A DNA stretch of 12,376 nt from Bacillota bacterium (GTDB taxonomy: Bacteria; Bacillota_A; Clostridia; Peptostreptococcales; Anaerovoracaceae), in contig JAFYLX010000144.1 in the NCBI GenBank assembly GCA_017556895.1, positions 1 to 12,376 on the forward strand, in the 5' to 3' direction. The translations under genes were made by a program, and so were the position numbers. Of this stretch, positions 6,669 to 12,376 are shown in pieces. How positions within the stretch are numbered: the stretch's first letter is position 1; each line of letters opens with the position of its first letter. The notes under the pieces were generated by a model. That model saw only the letters and a list, made by a program, of their open reading frames with translations. It did not search any database and was not told where the DNA came from.

Positions 6669-8174
6669 ATGAAATATGAGAGCACAAGAGGTAGCAAAAA
6701 TTATCAGACAAGTACAAAGGCAATTATTCGCGGCATTGCAGAGGATAAGGGTCTTTATGTCCCAGCTGACATTCCAAAGCTACCACTATCAATAGAAGAA
6801 ATGAAAGGTATGACTTATCAGCAGATTGCAAAGGAAGTTTTACATTCATATTTTGATGAATATACAGATGAAGAAATGCTTTACTGCATTAATGGTGCAT
6901 ACGACAGCAAGTTTGCGGCGCCAGAAGTTGCGCCAATTGTAAAGGCTGGCGGAGCTTATTTCCTTGAACTATATCATGGCAAGACTGCAGCTTTCAAGGA
7001 TATGGCCTTATCCATTCTTCCTTACCTGATGACAACAGCATGCAAAAAGGAAGGCGAAACTGATAAGATTTGTATCTTAACTGCTACATCTGGTGATACT
7101 GGAAAGGCTGCGCTAGAAGGCTTTGCAGGTGTTCCAGGAACAGAAATCATCGTGTTCTATCCAGAAGGCGGTGTAAGCCAGGTACAGGAAAGACAGATGG
7201 TTTCCCAGGCTGAAGATAATACTCATGTATTTGCTATCAAGGGTAACTTTGACGATGCACAGACTGGCGTTAAGAAAATCTTCGCTGATGATGAAATGAA
7301 AGAAAAGCTTGCAGCAAAGGGTATCAAACTTTCTTCTGCAAATTCCATTAACATTGGTAGACTTGTGCCTCAAGTTGCATACTATGTATATAGCTATGTT
7401 AAGCTAGTTGAAGAAGGAGCACTAAATAACGGAGACAAAATGAATGTTGTAGTTCCAACAGGAAACTTCGGTAACATTTTAGCAGCATATCTTGCAGGCA
7501 AGATGGGGGTTCCAGTAGGTAAGCTAATTTGTGCATCTAACGAAAACAAGGTTTTAACAGACTTTATCCGTACGGGAGTATACGATGCTAGAAGAGATTT
7601 CCACCTTACAAATTCACCATCAATGGATATCCTTATTTCCAGTAACTTAGAGAGATTAATCTATCTTCTTGCGGAAAGAGATGGAGAGGCTGTTGCGAAC
7701 TGGATGAAGGCGCTTGACACTGAAAAGGTATACGAAGTTTCAGAAACAGTTAAAAAGGGTCTAGAAGATTTCTATGGTGGATTCTGCACAGAAGATGAGA
7801 CTCTTGAAACTATCGATAAACTTTGGAAAGAAGAAAAGTACTTAACTGATACACATACTGCAGTTGCATATAAGGTTTACGAGGATTACGTAAAAGAAAC
7901 AGGAGATAAGACTCCTACTGTAATTGCTTCAACTGCATCCGCATATAAGTTTGCAGAAAGTGTGGCAAAGGCTGTCGGTCTTGACGAAAACAAGGTTAAG
8001 GTTCTTGCAAAAGCAGGTGAAAAGGTTACAGGATTTGACTATGTTAAGGCACTTGCAATCGAAACTGGAGTTAGTGTTCCATATGGATTGAAAGACCTTG
8101 AGCTAAAGCCGGTTGTACATAACAATGTATGTGAAAAGACTGAAATGGCTGAAGTTGTTTTAGGAGCTTTATAA
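6669..8174 (+). CDS. thrC: Threonine synthase
   Basis: A cytoplasmic PLP enzyme of 501 residues that converts O-phosphohomoserine to threonine and phosphate, the last step of threonine synthesis. It is the long form with the dedicated N-terminal domain (MKYESTRGS...), as in Escherichia coli and fungal enzymes, rather than the short plant/Bacillus-like form. The fold-type II PLP lysine is Lys110 in HGKTAAFKDMA; the phosphate-binding loop region is TATSGDTGKAAL, and PTGNFGN and SNENKVLTDF are further family motifs. The ATG at 6669 follows AGGAGG by ten bases. It has its own promoter downstream of the rbr terminator. Its stop overlaps the next ATG by one base (TAATG), which indicates translational coupling. 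A ThrH gene able to make its substrate lies about 0.7 kb past the stop, on the opposite strand. Confidence 0.97.
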   Translation: MKYESTRGSKNYQTSTKAIIRGIAEDKGLYVPADIPKLPLSIEEMKGMTYQQIAKEVLHSYFDEYTDEEMLYCINGAYDSKFAAPEVAPIVKAGGAYFLELYHGKTAAFKDMALSILPYLMTTACKKEGETDKICILTATSGDTGKAALEGFAGVPGTEIIVFYPEGGVSQVQERQMVSQAEDNTHVFAIKGNFDDAQTGVKKIFADDEMKEKLAAKGIKLSSANSINIGRLVPQVAYYVYSYVKLVEEGALNNGDKMNVVVPTGNFGNILAAYLAGKMGVPVGKLICASNENKVLTDFIRTGVYDARRDFHLTNSPSMDILISSNLERLIYLLAERDGEAVANWMKALDTEKVYEVSETVKKGLEDFYGGFCTEDETLETIDKLWKEEKYLTDTHTAVAYKVYEDYVKETGDKTPTVIASTASAYKFAESVAKAVGLDENKVKVLAKAGEKVTGFDYVKALAIETGVSVPYGLKDLELKPVVHNNVCEKTEMAEVVLGAL

Positions 8175-8770
8175 TGGAAAAGAAAAATAAATGGGCGGCA
8201 GAATATCTGCCCGCCCATTATGATTTATATGAACGAATAGATTTGGCTAGTGACAAAAGGGCACTTCGCTCCATATTGATATGGTCCATTGTCTGCATGC
8301 TTGTGATGGTCGGCTTTGGCCTTTGGAAGCATTCATTCATGGCATCCTTTGATATGGAAACATGGAGAGTACTATTTTGTGTGGTTGCTATGGCCGTAGG
8401 TTTACTAGTATATATAGTCCTTCACGAAGCTGTACACGGTCTTTTTATAAGGTTATTTACGGGAGATACTCCATCCTTTGGAATTGACCTTAGTAAGGGT
8501 ATGGCATATGCGGGAAGTACATGGTTTTTTAGAAAGTGGCCATATATTATCATAGCACTTGCACCAGTTGTTCTTTGGGGAATTATTTTGGAAATATGGC
8601 TTAATGATATCGAGGCCCAATATTATTGGTATCTTTATGCTATACAAATATTTAACATCACGGGTGCCGCAGGAGACCTTTATGTTACTTGCAGGGTAAT
8701 GAGAATGCCGAATGATATTCTTGCAAAAGATACTGGAACAGCCATGGAGTTTTATAGATCGATAGAATAG
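8174..8770 (+). CDS. DUF3267-type integral membrane putative zinc metalloprotease
   Basis: A 198-residue membrane protein with a cytoplasm-like charged N-terminus and about four hydrophobic segments (roughly 33-51, 67-90, 123-142 and 149-168). The second segment ends in HEAVHG, an HExxH zinc motif at His84-Glu85-His88. Near the C-terminus, NITGAAGDLY at 161-170 places Asp168 where a third metal ligand would be expected, followed by the MRMPNDILAKDTG segment. This architecture fits the DUF3267 putative zincin family, distantly like site-2 proteases. No substrate is known to me for this family. The gene starts on the last base of the thrC stop codon, so the two are almost certainly co-transcribed and translationally coupled; no separate strong ribosome site is seen beyond GGAG at 8163-8166. 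The link to threonine synthesis is unexplained. Confidence 0.82.
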   Translation: MEKKNKWAAEYLPAHYDLYERIDLASDKRALRSILIWSIVCMLVMVGFGLWKHSFMASFDMETWRVLFCVVAMAVGLLVYIVLHEAVHGLFIRLFTGDTPSFGIDLSKGMAYAGSTWFFRKWPYIIIALAPVVLWGIILEIWLNDIEAQYYWYLYAIQIFNITGAAGDLYVTCRVMRMPNDILAKDTGTAMEFYRSIE

Positions 8771-8788
8771 GACTTCGAAAAATTATAA

Positions 8789-8813
8789 AGCCGGATAGAT
8801 ATACTATCCGGCT
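8789..8813. terminator. Bidirectional hairpin terminator between convergent thrC operon and thrH
   Basis: AGCCGGATAG (8789-8798) and CTATCCGGCT (8804-8813) form a perfect ten-pair stem with the loop ATATA. On the plus strand the following stretch is only moderately T-rich (CTTATCGTTGATTT); on the minus strand the stem is followed by TTATAATTTTTC, a better U-tract. It sits 18 bases past the plus-strand stop and 22 bases past the minus-strand stop. Confidence 0.85.
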
Positions 8814-8835
8814 CTTATCGTTGATTTGATTAATA

Positions 8836-9438
8836 TTATTTCATTGCGTTTCTAATTGCGTTTAGAAGTTCGTCGTATGTTTCGTAAGCTGGAACTTCAG
8901 GATGATCTGCCTTAATGGAATCAGTACTTCTGAATAAGAATCCGGCCTTTGATGCCTTAATCATTCTTAAATCGTTAAAGCTGTCGCCAGAAGCGATTGT
9001 TTCGAAACCAGCAGCCTGAAGCGCTGTTACAGTGCTGTATTTTGAGTCTTCAATACGCATTCTGTATCCAGTGATTTCACCGTTTTCTGCTACTACTAAT
9101 TCGTTACAGAAAAGTGCAGGATAGCCTAGCTTCTTCATTAGAGGCATAGCAAACTGAGTAAACGTATCACTGATAATTACTACCTGGCCTTCTGCTCTTA
9201 GTGTGTCTAAAAATTCCTTGGCACCTGGAAGCGGATCAAGAGTTGCGATTACATCCTGGATTTCTTTTAGTCCGTATCCGTTTTCCTTTAAGATGTTTAA
9301 ACGGAACTCCATTAACTTATCGTAGTTTGGTTCGTCACGAGTTGTCTTTTTTAGTTCTGGAATACCAACTGCCTCTGCAAATTCTACCCAAATTTCTGGT
9401 ACTAATACACCTTCTAAGTCTAAACAAGTTAAATACAT
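8836..9438 (-). CDS. thrH: ThrH: phosphoserine phosphatase / homoserine phosphotransferase
   Basis: A 200-residue cytoplasmic HAD-superfamily enzyme, close to the 205 of Pseudomonas ThrH. ThrH dephosphorylates phosphoserine and can pass the phosphate to homoserine, giving O-phosphohomoserine. Motif I is DLEGVLVPEIW at 7-17, with nucleophile Asp7 and Glu9 in place of the second Asp of ordinary phosphoserine phosphatases, a ThrH hallmark. TTRDEPNYD at 32-40, DVIATLDPLPGA at 62-73, motif II ISDTF with Ser90, Lys133, and motif III GDSFND at 151-156 also match the family. The ATG at 9438 is chosen because AAAGGTGG precedes it by about nine bases and because the earlier in-frame ATG at 9486 falls inside the -10 box of its promoter. 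The gene is convergent with the thrC operon. Serine synthesis is the alternative role. Confidence 0.9.
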   Translation of the reverse strand: MYLTCLDLEGVLVPEIWVEFAEAVGIPELKKTTRDEPNYDKLMEFRLNILKENGYGLKEIQDVIATLDPLPGAKEFLDTLRAEGQVVIISDTFTQFAMPLMKKLGYPALFCNELVVAENGEITGYRMRIEDSKYSTVTALQAAGFETIASGDSFNDLRMIKASKAGFLFRSTDSIKADHPEVPAYETYDELLNAIRNAMK

Positions 9439-9481
9439 ATCTATTCCCACCTTTACTTTAAAGATTAAATAACTAAATAAA

Positions 9482-9510
9482 ATCATATCTCAATTTCAAT
9501 TTTTTTACAA
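9482..9510 (-). promoter_or_regulatory. Sigma-A promoter of thrH
   Basis: On the minus strand TTGTAA (9505-9510) and TATGAT (9482-9487) are separated by exactly 17 bases. Hexamers match the consensus at four and five of six positions. The implied start near 9475 gives a leader of about 37 nt before the ATG at 9438. Confidence 0.7.
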
Positions 9511-9543
9511 GGGGTAATTTAGTAGATTAAAGTACTGCGGTTA

Positions 9544-9552
9544 TGGTATAAT
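9544..9552 (+). promoter_or_regulatory. Extended -10 promoter of the ZIP transporter gene
   Basis: TGGTATAAT provides a perfect -10 hexamer (9547-9552) with the TGn extension; the -35 region (about 9524-9529) is poor. The start would be near 9559, about 18 bases before the ATG, leaving room for the AGGAGGG ribosome site at 9564-9570. The nine bases are identical to the extended -10 at 3645-3653. Confidence 0.65.
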
Positions 9553-9576
9553 TTATATAGTATAGGAGGGATTGTT

Positions 9577-10329
9577 ATGCAATTAGTATTATTGACGGCG
9601 TTTGGAGTAGGCGGAGCTACTATAATTGGTGCGTGTCTTGGGTTCATGACTAAAAAAGCATCACATAGTTTTTCGGATATCATAATGGGGTTCGCAGCAG
9701 GCGTTATGCTTTCGGCAGCAGTTATTGGGCTTGTTATGCCTTCTCTTGAATATGGAACAAAGCCATATGGCTTAATTGTGACGATTGCAGGCATATTCTG
9801 CGGGGCATTATGCTTGAATTTAATAGACAAGTTGGTACCTCATTTACATGGAATTGCAGGAATGAATGGTAGCAGTAGCGAGGGACAGCTTGATAAGATT
9901 CTTCTCTTTGTTGTTGCAATCGGTATCCATAATCTTCCTGAAGGTATTGCTGCAGGCGTTAGCTTTGGAACAGAGAATGTCGCAGATGCATTGTTAGTTG
10001 CAGGCGGTATAGCTCTTCAAAATATCCCGGAAGGAATGGTAATAATAGCACCAATGCTTGCGGTGGGGGTAAAACCAATGAGAACATTCCTAATTGCGGC
10101 GGCAACTGGGCTGATAGAAGTAGTGGGAACATTGGTTGGATTTTTTGCTGTAAATATATCTGTAGCGATTTTACCTTTTGCTCTTGCTTTTGCAGGCGGA
10201 ACCATGATTTATGTAGTAAGTGACGAAATGATTCCGGAAACTCATGCTCATGGCAACGAAATAGGTGCAACATATGCCCTACTAATCGGATTTTGCGTGA
10301 TGATTGGAATGGACTATCTGCTTGGATAA
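9577..10329 (+). CDS. ZIP-family divalent metal transporter (ZupT/GufA-like)
   Basis: A cytoplasmic-membrane protein of 250 residues with about eight hydrophobic segments, the normal size for bacterial ZIP transporters, which import zinc and often iron or manganese. The two signature metal-site helices are present: GIHNLPEG at 116-123 (His118, Asn119, Pro121, Glu122) and LQNIPEGM at 147-154 (Gln148, Asn149, Glu152). Glu180 in the following helix is in a plausible third-ligand position. The loop between the third and fourth segments (about 86-105) has only PHLHG rather than a long His-rich stretch. Another small metal-binding motif, THAHG, lies at 222-226. The ATG at 9577 follows AGGAGGG by six bases. 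There is no hairpin after the gene, so read-through into the oxidoreductase gene 46 bases downstream is possible. Metal specificity cannot be read from the sequence. Confidence 0.92.
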   Translation: MQLVLLTAFGVGGATIIGACLGFMTKKASHSFSDIIMGFAAGVMLSAAVIGLVMPSLEYGTKPYGLIVTIAGIFCGALCLNLIDKLVPHLHGIAGMNGSSSEGQLDKILLFVVAIGIHNLPEGIAAGVSFGTENVADALLVAGGIALQNIPEGMVIIAPMLAVGVKPMRTFLIAAATGLIEVVGTLVGFFAVNISVAILPFALAFAGGTMIYVVSDEMIPETHAHGNEIGATYALLIGFCVMIGMDYLLG

Positions 10330-10331
10330 GG

Positions 10332-10337
10332 TATAAT
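10332..10337 (+). promoter_or_regulatory. Possible -10 element for the 2-enoate reductase-like gene
   Basis: A perfect TATAAT lies in the short gap after the ZIP gene, about 39 bases before the next ATG. No convincing -35 is found at 16-18 bases (ATGGAC at 10309-10314 is the best at 17), and the TGn extension is absent. It may be a weak promoter, or the gene may depend on read-through from the ZIP promoter. Confidence 0.35.
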
Positions 10338-10375
10338 GGTATATAGGAATCTGTTTCAGAAAGGACGGAGTTTCA

Positions 10376-12376
10376 ATGAATAAAACTAACGAAAAATATG
10401 ATGCGTTGTTTACACCTTGGAAAGTAGGTAACGTTGAAATCAAAAACAGAATCGTAATGTGTCCTATGGGTGGAACATCACTATTTGGATGGTTCGAACT
10501 TACAGGATGCGGTTTTGATAAGGAAGCCGCAAAGCTTTTCCTAGAAAGAGCAAACAATAATGTAGGATTAATTATTCCTGGTATTGCGCCACTAAGAGAT
10601 ACATTTTGGGGTAAATGGCTATGGCAGAACCCAAAGATGTTCGATGAACTAAAGGTATTTATGGACGAAATTCATAAGACTGGGGCGAAATTATTCGTTC
10701 AGCTTACAGCAGGGATGGGTCGTTCATGGGCTATTACTGAACTTGTTGCTCCACTTCACAAAAATAAGATTACAAGGGCGTTAATTAAGCCTATTATAGA
10801 TACATCTCACGAACTTGCTTGTCCAAGCCCACAGCCAAATAGATGGGCTCACGACATTGAATGTCCGCAGATGACTGTAGAACAGATTCACGAAATCATC
10901 GAAGCCTTCGCTAAAACTGCTAAGCTTTGCAAAGACGCAGGTGTTGACGGTGTAGAAGTTCATGCGGTTCATGAAGGATATTTACTAGACCAGTTTGCGA
11001 TTGAGTTTTTCAACAAGCGTACTGATGAATACGGTGGAAGCTTCGAAAACAGATATCGTTTTGCAGCAGAGGTTGTAAAGGCAATTAAGGAATCATGTGG
11101 ACAGGATTACCCTGTTTCCTTGAGATACTCCGTTGAATCTAAATTAAAAGATTTCTGTTACGGTGCTATGCCTGGCGAAGACTATGTTGAAGTGGGTAGA
11201 GCGATGGAAGAATCAGAAAGAGCAGCTAAGTACCTTCAGGATGCAGGTTATGATATGCTAAATGCTGATAACGGTACATACGACTCCTGGTATTGGGCAC
11301 ATCCACCTATGTACATGCCAGAAAACTGCAACCTAGAAGACGTTGCACACATTAAGAAATTCGTTGATATTCCTGTAGTTTGTGCAGGTAGAATGGATGC
11401 AGAAGTTGGTGCTAAAGCAGTTGCTGAAGGCAAGATCGATGGTGTTGGCGTTGCTCGTCAGTTCTTAGTTGACCCTGAGTGGATCACTAAGCTAATCGAA
11501 GATAGAATTGAAGATATTAAGCCTTGTATTTGTTGCCACAGTGGTTGTTTTAACTTCTCATCATCCAAAGGGCACGCGAATACTCAGGACTTAACTGATA
11601 CAATGGGACTTGCACGTTGTGCACTTAACCCACTTACAATGCAGTCAAAGAAATATCATATTGACCCTGCGAAGAAGCAGAAGAATATCGCAGTAATCGG
11701 TGGCGGTATCGGAGGTATGGAGGCTGCTATTCTTCTTACAAAGCGTGGTCACAAAGTTACACTTTATGAAAAGACAGACAAGCTTGGCGGCGTATTTATT
11801 GCGGCTTCTAGTCCTTCCTTCAAGGAAAAGGATAGAGACTTAATCGCATGGTACATCCGCGAGATTGCAAAACATCCAATCGAAGTTAAATTAAATACAG
11901 AAATTAAAGATATAAATGCACTTGGAGCAGACGAAGTGATCGTAGCGACTGGTGCTGTTGCAAAACGCATTCCGGTTAAGGGTGCAGAAACTGCCATTGA
12001 AGCGGTTGACTATCTACTTGGCAACAAAGAAGTTGGCGAAAAAGTAGTAGTAGTTGGTGGCGGCTTAACAGGCTGTGAAATTGCATACGAATTATACTTA
12101 AAGGGCAAACAGCCTACAATCGTTGAAATGCAGGACGACCTAATTACAACAAAGGGTATCTGCCTTGCAAATACAAGCTATCTACGTGACTACTTTAAGA
12201 CTTACAAGGTTCCAGTACATCTAGAAACTGGTCTTGTTGAAATCGGAGAAGGCAAGGTTACATTAAAGGATAAGGAAGGCAAGCTGTTTGATGTAGAGGC
12301 TGATTCCGTAATCCTTTCTGTAGGATATAATCCAGCTCCAGTGGCTACTAAATCTAAGAACGTACATGTAATTGGA
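10376..12376 (+). CDS. 2-enoate reductase-type NADH:flavin/Fe-S oxidoreductase, 3'-truncated by the window edge
   Basis: A cytoplasmic multi-cofactor oxidoreductase of the old-yellow-enzyme/2,4-dienoyl-CoA reductase class; such enzymes reduce C=C bonds of 2-enoates or related compounds with NADH. The frame is open for 667 codons with no stop; relatives suggest only about 20-30 residues are missing. Residues 1-380 form the FMN TIM barrel, including [12 protein letters not shown] at 196-207 and [14 protein letters not shown]; Tyr202 is the likely proton-donor region. A four-cysteine iron-sulfur site follows: Cys384, Cys387, Cys391 and Cys415, with an extra Cys386. FAD binding starts at [10 protein letters not shown] (438-447), and a nested NAD(P)H motif is [10 protein letters not shown] (557-566). 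The ATG at 10376 follows GGACGGAG by five bases. The [12 protein letters not shown] pattern favours the 2-enoate/cinnamate reductase branch over bile-acid BaiCD or DCR, but the substrate is unknown. Biased codons suggest good expression. Confidence 0.88.
   Translation, partial: MNKTNEKYDALFTPWKVGNVEIKNRIVMCPMGGTSLFGWFELTGCGFDKEAAKLFLERANNNVGLIIPGIAPLRDTFWGKWLWQNPKMFDELKVFMDEIHKTGAKLFVQLTAGMGRSWAITELVAPLHKNKITRALIKPIIDTSHELACPSPQPNRWAHDIECPQMTVEQIHEIIEAFAKTAKLCKDAGVDGVEVHAVHEGYLLDQFAIEFFNKRTDEYGGSFENRYRFAAEVVKAIKESCGQDYPVSLRYSVESKLKDFCYGAMPGEDYVEVGRAMEESERAAKYLQDAGYDMLNADNGTYDSWYWAHPPMYMPENCNLEDVAHIKKFVDIPVVCAGRMDAEVGAKAVAEGKIDGVGVARQFLVDPEWITKLIEDRIEDIKPCICCHSGCFNFSSSKGHANTQDLTDTMGLARCALNPLTMQSKKYHIDPAKKQKNIAVIGGGIGGMEAAILLTKRGHKVTLYEKTDKLGGVFIAASSPSFKEKDRDLIAWYIREIAKHPIEVKLNTEIKDINALGADEVIVATGAVAKRIPVKGAETAIEAVDYLLGNKEVGEKVVVVGGGLTGCEIAYELYLKGKQPTIVEMQDDLITTKGICLANTSYLRDYFKTYKVPVHLETGLVEIGEGKVTLKDKEGKLFDVEADSVILSVGYNPAPVATKSKNVHVIG

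Noticed and set aside
9439..9486. Longer N-terminus for ThrH starting at the ATG at 9486
   Set aside because: That ATG lies inside the -10 hexamer of the thrH promoter and has no ribosome site; the Pseudomonas family protein begins close to the conserved CLDLEG motif.
1..12376. CRISPR array, insertion sequence, tRNA, phage or defence system
   Set aside because: No regularly spaced repeats, transposase-like reading frames, tRNA-like cloverleaf segments or attachment-site duplications were seen; the gene content is housekeeping and metabolic.

Overview
The window looks like a stretch of chromosome from a low-GC, obligately anaerobic Bacillota, most likely a clostridial/Eubacteriales lineage. 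The evidence is the AT-rich intergenic DNA, strong AGGAGG-type ribosome binding sites before almost every gene, sigma-A type promoters, and the gene content: pyruvate carboxylase, rubredoxin/rubrerythrin oxygen defence, and a flavin/Fe-S 2-enoate reductase. Genus cannot be fixed from the sequence alone. No mobile element, tRNA, rRNA or CRISPR array was seen.

Layout. (1) 1-2306 is the 3' two thirds of a pyruvate carboxylase gene, ending in a strong hairpin terminator that also lies between convergent genes. (2) 2376-4843 holds two divergently transcribed, unrelated-looking class I/II PLP aminotransferases sharing a 164-bp AT-rich promoter region. (3) 4855-6547 is a compact oxidative-stress unit: a consensus promoter, a 7-1-7 Fur/PerR-type operator, a PerR-like regulator with a GTG start, a flavin-reductase/rubredoxin fusion (Hrb type), rubrerythrin, and a hairpin terminator. 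(4) 6581-8813 is a threonine synthase gene overlapping by one base with a DUF3267-type membrane zincin gene, ended by a bidirectional hairpin. (5) 8836-9438, on the minus strand, is a ThrH-type phosphoserine phosphatase/homoserine phosphotransferase. (6) 9577-10329 is a ZIP-family metal transporter. (7) From 10376 to the window edge runs a 2-enoate-reductase-type flavin/Fe-S oxidoreductase that remains open at the right end.

How the genes may work together. The PerR-like repressor probably senses peroxide and controls itself, the Hrb-type electron carrier and rubrerythrin; the last two can form a chain from NAD(P)H to hydrogen peroxide. ThrH can make O-phosphohomoserine, the substrate of threonine synthase, so thrC and thrH lying within about 1.3 kb suggests that ThrH serves threonine synthesis here. 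The role of the membrane zincin coupled to thrC is unknown. Pyruvate carboxylase supplies oxaloacetate, which feeds the aspartate/threonine family, but its nearness to the aminotransferases and thrC may be coincidental.

The least explained signals are a 44-bp imperfect dyad overlapping the thrC -10 region, the thrC-zincin coupling, and the elongated cysteine-cluster loop in the last gene. I did not find a clear, wholly new system; most genes belong to recognisable families.
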